Source: Ureibacillus manganicus DSM 26584
Lineage (GTDB): Bacteria > Bacillota > Bacilli > Bacillales_A > Planococcaceae
Direction: 5' to 3'
DNA length: 64,000 nucleotides
NCBI RefSeq assembly: GCF_000772945.1
Contig: NZ_JPVN01000011.1
Coordinates: 78,071 to 142,070, forward strand
In this document: piece after piece, positions 10,753-20,824 of the stretch
Layout: each line of letters starts with the position of its first letter
Position numbering within the stretch: the first letter of the stretch is position 1
Notes under the pieces: generated by a model
The model's input: only the letters and a program-made list of their open reading frames with translations
Database searches by the model: none
What the model was told of the DNA's origin: nothing
Program-made: the position numbers and the translations under genes

Positions 10753-12903
10753 TTAACCTTCTTTTGGATATTCAATTCGCGAGTGGAATATGCCATTTAA
10801 TGTATTACACAGTGCTTCTTCAATAATTTTCAACTCTTTGATGGAAACATCGCATTCATCAAATTGATTTTCTTGAACTCGACTTTGAATGATGGAATGG
10901 ACTAAATTACGTATTTTTTCGCTATTTGGACTCTTCATCGAACGTACGGCTGCCTCTACACTATCCGCAATACTAATTACAGCTGCTTCTTTAGTTTGTG
11001 GTTTAGGTCCCGGATAAGAGAATAATGCTTCATCCACTTCTTTGCCCTGTTCTTTTGCTTTGTGTACAAAGAACTTTAATGTACTTGTACCATGATGTTG
11101 TAGTGCGATATCAATAATTTCTTTAGGCATTTTATGTCTAGCTAATAGCTCTGCACCATCTGTAGTATGTGCAATAATTATTTCAGCACTTCTTTCAGGT
11201 GGTAACGAGTCGTGGGGATTTATACCTGACATTTGGTTTTCAATAAAGAATGCAGGCCTTTTCGTCTTTCCAATATCATGATAGTAACATCCAACTCGTG
11301 CTAAAAATCCATCTGCACCAATAGCTTCACAAGCTGCCTCTGCTAAATTGGCTACCATCACACTATGATGATATGTTCCCGGTGTTTCTGTTAATAGCTT
11401 TTTCAGCAACGGGTGGTTTGGATTTGATAATTCGATTAATCTCATTGTCGACAATAAACCGAAAGCTGATTCAAAGAATGGCAATAATCCCATTGTTAAA
11501 GCACCAGAGAGTAATCCTGATACTACAGCAGCTATACCATAGAATAATAATTCCATTAAGCCGAAATCTGTTTGAATCATTAATAAATAAAATGCGATAA
11601 ATGCTACGTTTATAATTGCAACTACACCACAAGCTTTAAGAAGATCAGAACGCTTTTCGATACTGCGCATAAAGAATATACTTGCAAATCCACCAAAAGT
11701 AATATAAAGCGCTATATCCATTTGGAGTACAGCAGCATATCCTTCTTGAAAAATAACTCCTGCAGAAGTTGCAATTAAAACAGTTAGTAAACTTGCTATT
11801 TTATCATTACATAATAATCTTACAATCATAGTTGCTAATGCAGTTGGGTAAAGAAATGCGACGGTTACATCAAATTCATCGACAATCAAGCTCATCAATT
11901 CCATTAAAACAATTGATAATGAATAAACAATCGATGTTACAAGGACCGCATTCCGTTTCTTCGTAAGCTCCATTTTAGAGCGATCGAATAAAATATATAA
12001 AAATGACATTTGAATCACAATTAAGATCATTAAGCCTATAATTGGATTGAATGATTCGTGATTATCTAACATTCCTAATAATTCTAATTCACGGTAAACT
12101 TCCCTATCAACAAGCTGACCTTCTTGGACAATAATTTGACCTTGTAAAATACGCGTCGGCTCAACTGATTCACGAGCTTGTTTTTTCAGTTCATCTGTTT
12201 TTGCTTGATCTAAGAGGTATGTTTCAACTATTGCCCCTCTTGCAATAACAATTGAAGCATTAATGAGTGTATCATCTATACTCGTATTTTGACGGACTTC
12301 ATTTTCAATTTCGTTTTTTGCTGAATTAACTTGCTCTTTTGTTATTTGATTATTTAATTTCTCTTTTACTAAAGTTTGAATCGTATTATTTGCTATTTGC
12401 AAATCTGATTTCGGGCTAGATAAAAGGGACCATAAATGATCATCTGAAAAAGTTAACTGTGATTGACTTACTGTAATTTCTGCAAGCTTTTCACGTAATG
12501 CTATTATTTGCGTTTCTTTTGAAGGCTGTTGAACTTCTACCCCGACACCTTCAGGTTGTACTGGTAGTATACTACTTCTTTCAAAATTAGTACGAACATC
12601 AAGTATTATTTCAAAAATAGAGTTTATTAACTCCATTCTATGTTCTACTGTTTCATTATTAAAGATGAATACTTCTTCTACTAATTTTTCAGCTTCATCA
12701 CGTTCTTTTTCCGTTTTAAACGTATCTTCAACTGTTTTAGCGGATCGAATAGTCTCAGGTGCTAATTCAAATGTTTCTATATCGTAAGTTACGCTTCTCA
12801 CATTTTCAAACATTAGTATAAATTGTAGTAAGCCAGTTATTACGAGGACTATAACTAAAAATGTACGAAAGTTTATAATGTTTAAAAACCTGTTATAGTG
12901 CAA
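10753..12903 (-). CDS. pgpH: Cyclic-di-AMP phosphodiesterase PgpH, 7TM-HD family
   Basis: Membrane phosphodiesterase that hydrolyses the second messenger c-di-AMP. The 716-residue chain has an N-terminal membrane anchor (residues about 12-30), a large extracellular 7TMR-HDED domain, a block of about seven membrane helices (residues 285-480) and a cytoplasmic HD domain with HHSVMVANLAEAA and CYYHDIGKT. Start is TTG with GGGGGTG nine bases upstream. It is the first gene of the cluster that ends with era; phoH just upstream has its own terminator, so a promoter probably lies in 12904-13040. Confidence 0.95.
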   Translation of the reverse strand: MHYNRFLNIINFRTFLVIVLVITGLLQFILMFENVRSVTYDIETFELAPETIRSAKTVEDTFKTEKERDEAEKLVEEVFIFNNETVEHRMELINSIFEIILDVRTNFERSSILPVQPEGVGVEVQQPSKETQIIALREKLAEITVSQSQLTFSDDHLWSLLSSPKSDLQIANNTIQTLVKEKLNNQITKEQVNSAKNEIENEVRQNTSIDDTLINASIVIARGAIVETYLLDQAKTDELKKQARESVEPTRILQGQIIVQEGQLVDREVYRELELLGMLDNHESFNPIIGLMILIVIQMSFLYILFDRSKMELTKKRNAVLVTSIVYSLSIVLMELMSLIVDEFDVTVAFLYPTALATMIVRLLCNDKIASLLTVLIATSAGVIFQEGYAAVLQMDIALYITFGGFASIFFMRSIEKRSDLLKACGVVAIINVAFIAFYLLMIQTDFGLMELLFYGIAAVVSGLLSGALTMGLLPFFESAFGLLSTMRLIELSNPNHPLLKKLLTETPGTYHHSVMVANLAEAACEAIGADGFLARVGCYYHDIGKTKRPAFFIENQMSGINPHDSLPPERSAEIIIAHTTDGAELLARHKMPKEIIDIALQHHGTSTLKFFVHKAKEQGKEVDEALFSYPGPKPQTKEAAVISIADSVEAAVRSMKSPNSEKIRNLVHSIIQSRVQENQFDECDVSIKELKIIEEALCNTLNGIFHSRIEYPKEG

Positions 12904-13043
12904 TTATAAGCACCCCCAATAGCATATATATACTAGTTTACCAATTTATAATACTAATTTCATTGATTCACATAAATTTTATTATATTTTTCATAAGAAA
13001 GATGCTAATCAAAAAGCTAAAGTAGGTTCAAAATTGTTTAAGG

Positions 13044-13079
13044 CAAAAAAAACGTGTACCAGAACAGTACACATTTTTG
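13044..13079 (-). terminator. Terminator of the phoH unit
   Basis: Minus-strand TGTGTAC pairs with GTACACG around a seven-base loop, followed by eight T. Confidence 0.88.
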
Positions 13080-13112
13080 AGCCATATTAGTTTATATACA
13101 TCCTGATAATTT

Positions 13113-14069
13113 CTATAATTCCTGTTCAGTGTAGGCTTGAATAATTCTAGCTACTAAAGGATGGCGAACAACATCTCCAGCTTCAAGCACTTGGAAATTA
13201 ATATCTTTTACATACTTTAATGAGCGCTCTGCTACGATCAAACCAGATTCTGTATTCTTTGGTAAATCAATTTGAGACTTATCTCCAGTAATGACCATTT
13301 TAGATCCAAAGCCTAAACGTGTAAGAAACATTTTCATTTGTGCATGCGTTGTATTTTGTGCCTCATCTAGAATAACAAATGCATCATCTAAAGTTCTACC
13401 GCGCATATATGCAAGTGGCGCAATTTCAATAGTGCCTCGTTCAATTAATCGCCCGGTTTGTTCTGCACCATAAATATCATTTAACGCGTCATATAATGGA
13501 CGTAAATATGGGTCCACTTTCTCTTTTAAGTCTCCAGGTAAAAATCCTAAAGATTCGCCTGCTTCCACTGCCGGGCGTGTTAATATAATCCGTTTAACAT
13601 GACCATTTTTTAGCGCCTGGGTTGCCATTACAACAGCTAAATACGTTTTACCTGTACCTGCTGGACCAATACCAAATACAAGATCATGGTGACGAATTGC
13701 ACGAATGTACTCTCGTTGACCGATTGTTTTCGCCCGAATAGGTGTACCTTTATTATTGCGGGCGATTTCTTCATTATATAATTCTGCAAAATATTCAATG
13801 GTCCCTTTGTTCACCATTTCAATTGCCGTCGCTACATCGCGAGCATCAATATTGATTCCTTTTCGAATAACTTTAAGAAGTTGAGATAGAAGTGCGGTCG
13901 CATGTTTCTTCCCTTGGGCATCGCCTGTTATTTGAATAACTTCTCCACGAGTTATTATTTGTACATGAAATGTTTCTTCAATTAGTTTAATATTTGCGTC
14001 TTTCATTCCAAGTAGCATCACTGCTTCATTTGGATTTTCAACTTGTAGCTCTGATAATTGTTCTGACAT
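13113..14069 (-). CDS. phoH: PhoH-like ATPase
   Basis: Cytosolic P-loop ATPase of 318 residues, with an N-terminal KH-like RNA-binding segment (about residues 20-85) and the PhoH domain with Walker A GPAGTGKT (about 138) and Walker B VILDEAQN (about 232). Conserved between yqfD and pgpH/ybeY throughout Bacillales. Its role is thought to be in RNA metabolism, but the biochemical function remains unsettled. Five bases from yqfD; the transcript ends at the hairpin at 13044. Confidence 0.94.
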   Translation of the reverse strand: MSEQLSELQVENPNEAVMLLGMKDANIKLIEETFHVQIITRGEVIQITGDAQGKKHATALLSQLLKVIRKGINIDARDVATAIEMVNKGTIEYFAELYNEEIARNNKGTPIRAKTIGQREYIRAIRHHDLVFGIGPAGTGKTYLAVVMATQALKNGHVKRIILTRPAVEAGESLGFLPGDLKEKVDPYLRPLYDALNDIYGAEQTGRLIERGTIEIAPLAYMRGRTLDDAFVILDEAQNTTHAQMKMFLTRLGFGSKMVITGDKSQIDLPKNTESGLIVAERSLKYVKDINFQVLEAGDVVRHPLVARIIQAYTEQEL

Positions 14070-14073
14070 TAAA

Positions 14074-15195
14074 TCATTCTCCTTGGGAAATTGGGTATGG
14101 TTTAGCTATATTTTCATTTACCAAAAATAGGACTTTCCCTTTCACTTTATCACCATCGAAAGAAACCTGCAAAATGTTTTCTTTTTTGATAATGGTTTTT
14201 GGTGGTAAAGACTTTAAGATTTTTTCGTGCAAGAGTGGCAAAATAAATGATTCGATTTGTTTTTCTGTAATTTCTTGGGTGGAAGTAATGTACTCTTGCG
14301 TCTCTTTGATTTCGAGTAAACCTGAAAGCCACTGTGGTAAATTGACTTCTCGAAACGATTGTTGACTCTCCTTCTCGTCATTTGTTTTAAAATGAATGGT
14401 CCATTTCCTTTCTGTTGAAGAAATGAATTGAACTTTTTTTGGTATAGTAAATTCCGTTTCCAACCAGTAATCTGCGTAAACCTCACCTACAGCACCAATA
14501 GGAACAGATTTATCCCCAACAGTAATGACACCCGATACGAGCGTCTCACCTTCATAAACAGTCGTATTCGGCATTACTCGCCTTTCACCACTTGTTAATA
14601 CGAAATGTGTGATGACCCCGCTCTTTGCAGCGACTAGATGACTTACCTGTTCTGGTTTTTGCTCTCTAATATCTGTAATTGGTGCTAATTGAGGTTCGAT
14701 TGTAATTTTACTTCCCTTTTTAAAAATATGAACCCATGAAAGATCACGCAATTCTTCCATAATAGTTTGTCTAATTTCAAAATCCGATTCTATGGCATTT
14801 TTATATACCGGATTATCGAGCGTTAACTTTTCTGCCATCACTTTTTCAACTGCCACTCTTAATTCAGGAGTATCTGCGACTACTTCCACTTCCCATATAA
14901 ATTGTGAAAAGACAATTGGAATGATGATTAAAAAGAGCAGTCCTATTAAAGTTTTAAATTCTTTTTGAAAAATCTTTGATGTATGCAAATAACGAATTTT
15001 AACCTTTAAACGATATTTTTTACGTACTTCTCGAAGAATTTTTATATCGCTTCTTGCAATTTCAAAAGTTACGTTTTGATCTGTTACAACTACATTTTTA
15101 ATCTTGACTTTCCTTTGATGTAAAGCTTGTATAAATTGATGAACCTTTTCATGCTTTGTTATTTTTATTTCAACAGGGCGATGGTCAATAATCAT
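14074..15195 (-). CDS. yqfD: Sporulation protein YqfD
   Basis: Membrane-anchored protein of 373 residues, required for normal sporulation in B. subtilis; acts in the mother cell. An N-terminal cytoplasmic part (1-80) precedes a single membrane helix (LIGLLFLIIIPIVFSQFIW, about 83-101) and a large extracytoplasmic domain that includes the TVYEGETLVSG segment typical of the family. It is somewhat shorter at the N-terminus than B. subtilis YqfD. The start overlaps the yqfC stop as ATGA, so the two are translationally coupled. Confidence 0.9.
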   Translation of the reverse strand: MIIDHRPVEIKITKHEKVHQFIQALHQRKVKIKNVVVTDQNVTFEIARSDIKILREVRKKYRLKVKIRYLHTSKIFQKEFKTLIGLLFLIIIPIVFSQFIWEVEVVADTPELRVAVEKVMAEKLTLDNPVYKNAIESDFEIRQTIMEELRDLSWVHIFKKGSKITIEPQLAPITDIREQKPEQVSHLVAAKSGVITHFVLTSGERRVMPNTTVYEGETLVSGVITVGDKSVPIGAVGEVYADYWLETEFTIPKKVQFISSTERKWTIHFKTNDEKESQQSFREVNLPQWLSGLLEIKETQEYITSTQEITEKQIESFILPLLHEKILKSLPPKTIIKKENILQVSFDGDKVKGKVLFLVNENIAKPYPISQGE

Positions 15196-15434
15196 AATGA
15201 ATCACCCTGCTTCTTCATTTCAATGGACTCTAAATCTTCAACATGTAATATTAATTCTTCCACCTTTAACACATCAATATGTACTTTTTTCGCTTTTACT
15301 TGTATGTAAAATTGTTCATACAAAAAAAGACAATGCCCGCTTGATGCTTCTAAAAACTTATATTGGCCAATTATTCTTAATTCATTACAATTGAATAGTT
15401 CCAATAAAGGTTCGGTTTGAAACAATTTTTTCAA
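15192..15434 (-). CDS. yqfC: Sporulation protein YqfC
   Basis: Small 80-residue protein of the YqfC family, paired with YqfD in sporulating Bacillales and Clostridia. The N-terminal LLELFNCNELRIIGQYKFLE and C-terminal VEELILHVEDLESIEM segments fit the family. Start is TTG; its ribosome site AAAGGGGGG lies inside the 3' arm of the hairpin at 15437-15480. Molecular function is unknown. The yqfC-yqfD pair is conserved upstream of phoH. Confidence 0.85.
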   Translation of the reverse strand: MKKLFQTEPLLELFNCNELRIIGQYKFLEASSGHCLFLYEQFYIQVKAKKVHIDVLKVEELILHVEDLESIEMKKQGDSL

Positions 15435-15436
15435 TT

Positions 15437-15480
15437 AAAAACGCCCCCCTTTCGCAAAAGTATATGCTTTTGGAAAGAGG
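15437..15480 (-). terminator. Hairpin between the floA unit and yqfC, overlapping the yqfC ribosome site
   Basis: On the minus strand CCTCTTTCCAAAAG pairs with CTTTTGCGAAAGGGGG around ATATA, then CGTTTTT. It has the form of a terminator for the floA transcript, but its 3' arm is also the yqfC Shine-Dalgarno. It could therefore act both as terminator and as a block to yqfC translation on read-through RNA. Confidence 0.75.
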
Positions 15481-15519
15481 GACATGATGTATTTTACTTA
15501 TTAATTTGTTAATAATTCG

Positions 15520-16038
15520 TCATCTTTGTTTTGCTTTCGGAGGACCAATTATTTCAGAAGCAACAATCGCCTGAATGAGTGCTTGTTTTGTTTTTGGAAC
15601 ATAAGAACCAATTTCTGTTTGTTTAATAACATCATTAAATACGGGTTTATTGTTCCTATTGGATGAACGGTTTTCATCTAGAGAAGGTCTATTTCCAACA
15701 TTTCTTTTAACTACAGGTGTTTCTATATTTTTGGAAATAGGTAAATCTACTTTAGGTTGAACTGGCACATCCTTATATTTCTGCTTAGTAAAAACATCTC
15801 TTGACTGGTTACTTTTTCTGTTTAATTGATCAAAGACTTCGTTAGCAAAATCTTCTAATGATTTAACAGTTGTTTGTGATTTCTGAGGTTCCACTTTGTG
15901 CTCTGGAAATTCATCATAAGTAGTTGTACTAGTCTTATTGTTAAATGGTGGCATAGGCTTTTGTTTTTCTTTACTTTTTGACATTAGGGAGCCTATAATT
16001 CCCATAATTATAAATAGTATTATAGTTTCCACGGTCAC
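15520..16038 (-). CDS. Membrane-anchored hypothetical protein downstream of floA
   Basis: Unrecognised protein of about 172 residues. One N-terminal membrane helix (TIILFIIMGIIGSLM) is followed by a long hydrophilic, Pro/Lys/Asn-rich low-complexity stretch and a short conserved-looking C-terminus (IGSYVPKTKQALIQAIVASE). It lies 26-32 bp after floA and in the position of yqfB, so it is probably co-transcribed with nfeD-floA and may relate to membrane microdomains. Several GTG/TTG starts are possible at 16032-16044; I use the one best spaced from AAGGGAG. Confidence 0.7.
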   Translation of the reverse strand: MTVETIILFIIMGIIGSLMSKSKEKQKPMPPFNNKTSTTTYDEFPEHKVEPQKSQTTVKSLEDFANEVFDQLNRKSNQSRDVFTKQKYKDVPVQPKVDLPISKNIETPVVKRNVGNRPSLDENRSSNRNNKPVFNDVIKQTEIGSYVPKTKQALIQAIVASEIIGPPKAKQR

Positions 16039-16070
16039 CAACACTCCCTTCTATAGGGCTGTATATCATT

Positions 16071-17084
16071 TTACTTTTGAGTTGTATCTGGTTTGTCGTT
16101 TGAAACTTTTGCAATAGAGTCACGCATAGATGTATCTGCCTGAATGTTTTTGTAGTTCATATAATCCATAATACCGAAATTACCTGCACGTAATGCTTCA
16201 GAAATAGCCATCGGTACTTCAGCTTCCGCTTCTACTACCTTCGCCTTCATCTCTTGAACGCGGGCGATCATTTCTTGTTCTTCTGCTACAGCCATTGCAC
16301 GACGTTCTTCTGCTTTTGCTTGAGCGATATTTTTATCTGCTTGTGCTTGTTCAATTTGTAATTCTGCACCAATGTTTTTACCAACATCCACATCTGCAAT
16401 ATCAATGGATAAGATTTCAAATGCTGTTCCAGAATCTAATCCCTTTGCAAGTACTGTACGAGAAATCATATCAGGGTTTTCTAACACATCTGTATGTCTT
16501 GCAGAGCTACCGATTGTTGAAACGATACCTTCACCAACACGGGCAATGATTGTTTCTTCACCAGCACCACCGACTAAACGTTCGATGTTTGCTCTTACTG
16601 TAATACGCGCTTTTGCTTTTACTTCAATCCCGTTAATCGCCATACCAGCGATAAATGGTGTTTCAATTACTTTAGGGTTAACAGACATTTGAACCGCTTC
16701 TAAAACGTCACGACCAGCTAAGTCGATCGCAGCACATCGTTCAAATGGTAATTCAATGTTTGCACGGTGAGCAGCAATTAATGCGTTTACTACTCTGTCG
16801 ACATTACCACCTGCTAGGTAGTGAGATTCTAATTGATTGATTGTCACAGCTAAACCAGCTTTGTGTGCTTTAATAAGAGGATTTACAATACGTGATGGAA
16901 TTACACGACGTAATCTCATACCAATTAACGTAAAGATACTTACTTTTACTCCGGCTGCAAGTGCGCTAATCCACAGTGCAACTGGTACTAATGTAAAGAA
17001 TACAGATAATACAATAACGACAAGTACTAAAGTAATGATAAGTCCAATCGTACCTGCATCAAATAAAATCATGTTTAAACTCAT
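16071..17084 (-). CDS. floA: Flotillin-like protein FloA
   Basis: Scaffold protein of functional membrane microdomains, affecting membrane fluidity, secretion and signalling. The 337-residue protein has an N-terminal membrane hairpin (residues about 12-55), an SPFH-type core, and an Ala/Glu-rich coiled region near residues 240-300 ([19 protein letters not shown]). Its start overlaps the 3' end of nfeD by 4 bp, the usual NfeD-flotillin coupling. Confidence 0.96.
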   Translation of the reverse strand: MSLNMILFDAGTIGLIITLVLVVIVLSVFFTLVPVALWISALAAGVKVSIFTLIGMRLRRVIPSRIVNPLIKAHKAGLAVTINQLESHYLAGGNVDRVVNALIAAHRANIELPFERCAAIDLAGRDVLEAVQMSVNPKVIETPFIAGMAINGIEVKAKARITVRANIERLVGGAGEETIIARVGEGIVSTIGSSARHTDVLENPDMISRTVLAKGLDSGTAFEILSIDIADVDVGKNIGAELQIEQAQADKNIAQAKAEERRAMAVAEEQEMIARVQEMKAKVVEAEAEVPMAISEALRAGNFGIMDYMNYKNIQADTSMRDSIAKVSNDKPDTTQK

Positions 17085-17842
17085 CCTTCTTCATCTCCTT
17101 TAATAATTTCTCTCACGACAATTCGTGATCCTTCTACTTGAATAATTTCTACTTTCTTATTTGAATTGATGTAACTACCTTGCGATACAACATCAAGTCG
17201 TTCTTTATCGACTTGAACTGTACCAGCAGGGCGTAATGGAGTTAATGTAACACCGATTTTGCCAAGAAGATCGACACGATTTTCATTTGATACGTATCCT
17301 TCATCCGTTGTAGTTGCATCTCTTAAAACAAGCTTGTTAAAGAAGTGTAGATTTTTCCCAAGGAATTTCATCATAATCACCATTCCTAATACCGCAATAA
17401 TCACTGCGATTAACATTGAATAGGCCATATAAACAACACTTTCGCCTGCAAATAATAAACTAATAATAACGAGCGCTCCACCTATAACGCCAACAATTCC
17501 ACCTGGGATGAATAATTCACCGATAATAAGCAAAAATCCAATAATGAACATTATTATCGATGGGTATTCTGCATGCCCCTCTACCATATGGCCATAGAAA
17601 AATAGAACGAATGCAATGATCCCAATAGTCCCAGGAAGACCAAATCCTGGTGAAAATAATTCAATGACTAAACCTAAACACGCAATACTTAGCAGAATTG
17701 TTACAACAATTGGATTCGTTAGAAAACTTGCAAAATGATCGATAAATGTTGAATCACTATCAACATTTGCGAATGCATGTATACTTGGAATCACAAATAA
17801 AAACGCTACAATAAATAAAAGAACCCTATTTAAACGCTTCAT
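17081..17842 (-). CDS. NfeD family membrane protein, short form
   Basis: Partner of FloA. About 253 residues: signal peptide, four to five membrane helices (about 45-155) and a C-terminal OB-fold NfeD domain ([18 protein letters not shown]). The N-terminal ClpP-like serine protease domain present in B. subtilis YqeZ (437 residues) is absent; only about 40 residues lie between the signal peptide and the helices. The ATG start lies 13 bases after GGAGG; a TTG four codons earlier is too close to it. Confidence 0.88.
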   Translation of the reverse strand: MKRLNRVLLFIVAFLFVIPSIHAFANVDSDSTFIDHFASFLTNPIVVTILLSIACLGLVIELFSPGFGLPGTIGIIAFVLFFYGHMVEGHAEYPSIIMFIIGFLLIIGELFIPGGIVGVIGGALVIISLLFAGESVVYMAYSMLIAVIIAVLGMVIMMKFLGKNLHFFNKLVLRDATTTDEGYVSNENRVDLLGKIGVTLTPLRPAGTVQVDKERLDVVSQGSYINSNKKVEIIQVEGSRIVVREIIKGDEEG

Positions 17843-17992
17843 AGTTCTATCCAATCCTCCTTTCCCAATTGCTTATAGTATGTTTACGGTTTCATACATA
17901 AAAAGTTTCAAATGGTTATAAAATATTTCTTATTAATTTTACACTATTTTATATGCATAAACCCATTTTACATAAAAATAAACAACTAAAGA

Positions 17993-18036
17993 AAAATACC
18001 CTAGCATTTACAAATTGTAAACACTAGGGTATGTCA
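17993..18036 (-). terminator. Terminator of rpsU
   Basis: ATACCCTAG pairs with CTAGGGTAT around a loop that itself can fold (TTTACAATTTGTAAA), followed on the minus strand by TTTTTCTTT. No yqeY gene is present between rpsU and nfeD. Confidence 0.88.
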
Positions 18037-18096
18037 TTTCTCAATTTAGAAAATCTAAAATTGCGTGTTTTGAACGTAGGGACTTAACAGGAAAAA

Positions 18097-18270
18097 TTAG
18101 AACTTACGTTTACGTGCAGCTTCTGATTTCTTTTTACGTTTTACGCTTGGTTTTTCATAAAATTCGCGTTTTCTTACCTCTTGAATAGTACCACTTTTAG
18201 AAACAGTACGTTTGAAGCGGCGAAGAGCATCTTCAAGCGATTCGTTTTTTCTAACGACAGTTTTTGACAT
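18097..18270 (-). CDS. rpsU: 30S ribosomal protein S21
   Basis: Fifty-seven-residue basic ribosomal protein, S21 family: [20 protein letters not shown] and the Lys/Arg-rich tail ending [11 protein letters not shown] use the internal ATG preceded by GGAGGGAAAGAG rather than the upstream in-frame codon. Monocistronic, with a strong terminator downstream. Confidence 0.97.
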   Translation of the reverse strand: MSKTVVRKNESLEDALRRFKRTVSKSGTIQEVRKREFYEKPSVKRKKKSEAARKRKF

Positions 18271-18440
18271 CTCTCTTTCCCTCCCTCCGAACACACGTTA
18301 ACACACTCAGTAAATATAATTTACACATTTGTGTACTAAAGAATTATATCGCAATGTATAAGCCCAGTCAATAGAAAGAACTAAATACATTTAACAAAAT
18401 ATAATTTTTTATTATGCATTAATAATTATTAATAATTTTA

Positions 18441-19109
18441 TTAATAATTTGAATTAGAAGATAATCCATTCATAATTGCTACGCCAGAACTTGCACCGAT
18501 TCTAGTAGCACCTGATTCAATCATTTTCTTCATATCCTCAAGATTTCGAACACCACCTGATGCTTTTACACCTACAGATGGGCCAACTGTTTTTCGCATT
18601 AATGCAACATCTTCTGCAGTTGCACCACCAGTAGAAAATCCAGTAGAAGTTTTAACAAAGTCAGCTCCTGCTTCAACTGATAATTCACATGCCTTAACTT
18701 TTTCTTCATCAGTTAATAAACAAGTTTCAATAATCACTTTTACTAACGTACCATTAGCGGCTGCAACAACTTGTTTAATATCTTCTCTCACTACATCATA
18801 TTGTCGATCTTTTAAAGCACCAATGTTAATGACCATGTCAATTTCAGTTGCGCCTTTTTGTATAGCATCTTTCGTTTCAAACGCTTTAACTTCTGAAGTA
18901 GTAGCACCTAATGGAAACCCGATTACTGTACACACTTCTACTTCTGAACCGCCAAGTTTTTCTGCACAAAGTTTAACCCATGTTGGATTGACACAAACTG
19001 AGGCAAATTTATATTGTAGTGCTTCTTCACACAGTTTTTCGATTTGAGTTTGAGTTGAATCCGCTTTTAATAATGTATGGTCTATGAATGAAGCATAATT
19101 TTGAGTCAT
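18441..19109 (-). CDS. deoC: Deoxyribose-phosphate aldolase
   Basis: Cleaves 2-deoxyribose-5-phosphate to glyceraldehyde-3-phosphate and acetaldehyde in deoxynucleoside catabolism. The 222-residue TIM barrel has the Schiff-base lysine in [10 protein letters not shown] and the second lysine in VKASGG. The C-terminus ends in an unusual SSNSNY tail encoded by an AT-rich run of ATTAATAATT copies at 18414-18450. In B. subtilis deoC sits elsewhere with dra-nupC-pdp; here it stands alone next to the Gtr cassette. Confidence 0.95.
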   Translation of the reverse strand: MTQNYASFIDHTLLKADSTQTQIEKLCEEALQYKFASVCVNPTWVKLCAEKLGGSEVEVCTVIGFPLGATTSEVKAFETKDAIQKGATEIDMVINIGALKDRQYDVVREDIKQVVAAANGTLVKVIIETCLLTDEEKVKACELSVEAGADFVKTSTGFSTGGATAEDVALMRKTVGPSVGVKASGGVRNLEDMKKMIESGATRIGASSGVAIMNGLSSNSNY

Positions 19110-19305
19110 TATAGTCGCCTTCTTTCTATGTTGTAAGTTCAGCTATAAGTATACATGATAATGATTCATGACAAAAGTAAGAGTATCTGGTAGGATTTAC
19201 TTTCTTTCATTGTCTAGTACATTCTTTCAACAAAATAAAATTTTGGAATCCATTTGATATGGATATACTAGGTAAATAAATCAATTTACTCAGGGGGCAG
19301 TTTTA

Positions 19306-20814
19306 GTGGAACAGTTAATAAATTATTTTGAAAGCAAAGTTACAAAAAGAATGAAATATTCTTTTCTTATAGCTTTCTTAACTGGACTATTAATTCACTT
19401 ATATATCATTACAAATGGCTTTGTAAATCACGATACGATGTATAATTATTACTCAAATCAGAATATGAGTTCATCAGGGCGATTTACACTGACCTATTTA
19501 GCAGGAATTAGTAGTTATTTTGATTTACATCTACTAAATGGTCTTCTCTCGATTTTGTATTTAGCATTAACAGTCTCCCTTATGGTGGAATTACTTAATA
19601 TTAAATCAAAATTAGCCATACTTTTAACTGCTATCCTATATATTTCATTCCCGACTATTGCAGGAATATTCATGTATATGTTTACAGCTGATGGCTACAA
19701 TCTAGGTACATTGTTAGCCGTAATGTCAATATATTGCGTGATGAAAGTCCATAAATCATATGTCGCTGTCATAATCGCAAGTTTATTGCTCTATGTATCC
19801 ATTGCATCTTATCAGGCAAATTTAGCAATCGTATTAACCCTTGTGTTAATAATCTTTGTAAAAGACAACTTCGAACAAAATGTAAGTCTTTCCTTTTATG
19901 TAAAAAACATAATATCGATTATTTTAGGACTTGGGCTATATGTATTCCATTTTAAGTTATATGATCGGTATTCTGAAAATGGTTTAACAAGCTATAAAGG
20001 GATTAATGAATCTGGAAATATTAACTTAGATCACATCATTCAATCACTTGAAATGGCAAGGGATGAGATGACTTCTTTTCTTTTCAATTCAGGAGAATAT
20101 ATCAATACATTCGAGAAATTCAATATAGTCTATTTTGTCCTTCTTTTCATCATGTTATTATTGTCAATCTTTGTTTGTAAGCTACATTGGAAAAATATTA
20201 TTGGCTTAATCATTTCGACAGTACTTGCACCTTATATTACACATATTTTGTTTTTCATATCTCCAGGTGTGGAATACCACATTTTAATGAGACAGAATCT
20301 TGTACTTCTTTTTATTGTAGGTGTTGTAATTATTGACCTACTCTATAAACATAAATCTGTTCATACAATTGGTTTTACTATACTTTTTACATTTAGCGTT
20401 TCTTTAGTTGCTTTTAACAATGTAATTATTACAAATATTTACTATGAAAAATTCGAAGATGTAAATAAACAAACCTCATCTCTGCTTACACAAGTTGCTT
20501 ATGATATCCGACATTTAGATGGCTACAATGAAAATCTAAATATTATTATCTTTGGAACACCCTCCATCCATTTATCAGTCGGTAATCGATATGAGAAGGT
20601 TCCTCCTAATGTTGGTACTACAACTCGAGTGATTTATGATACGAATACCTTTGTTTACTATTTGAACAATGAAATAGGATTAAAAAATGGTATTAAGTTT
20701 GAAATGCAAAATTTTATAGACAAACATATTGAAGAAATAAATACATTAACTATTTGGCCAGATCAATCATCTATGAAAATTATCGAAGATACAGTTGTAA
20801 TCAAATTCGAATGA
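19306..20814 (+). CDS. GtrII-like membrane glycosyltransferase
   Basis: A 502-residue polytopic membrane protein with about ten helices. It resembles the GtrII glucosyltransferase family, which moves a sugar from a polyprenyl-phosphate donor to a surface polymer outside the cell. The acidic FVNHDTMYNYY motif in the first external loop, followed by SSSGRF, fits that family. GTG start with AGGGGG seven bases upstream. It is followed at 10 bp by a GtrB-type and a GtrA-type gene, giving the complete three-part Gtr system. The acceptor may be a teichoic acid or other wall polymer; that is inference. Confidence 0.75.
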   Translation: MEQLINYFESKVTKRMKYSFLIAFLTGLLIHLYIITNGFVNHDTMYNYYSNQNMSSSGRFTLTYLAGISSYFDLHLLNGLLSILYLALTVSLMVELLNIKSKLAILLTAILYISFPTIAGIFMYMFTADGYNLGTLLAVMSIYCVMKVHKSYVAVIIASLLLYVSIASYQANLAIVLTLVLIIFVKDNFEQNVSLSFYVKNIISIILGLGLYVFHFKLYDRYSENGLTSYKGINESGNINLDHIIQSLEMARDEMTSFLFNSGEYINTFEKFNIVYFVLLFIMLLLSIFVCKLHWKNIIGLIISTVLAPYITHILFFISPGVEYHILMRQNLVLLFIVGVVIIDLLYKHKSVHTIGFTILFTFSVSLVAFNNVIITNIYYEKFEDVNKQTSSLLTQVAYDIRHLDGYNENLNIIIFGTPSIHLSVGNRYEKVPPNVGTTTRVIYDTNTFVYYLNNEIGLKNGIKFEMQNFIDKHIEEINTLTIWPDQSSMKIIEDTVVIKFE

Positions 20815-20824
20815 GGAAGATTAA

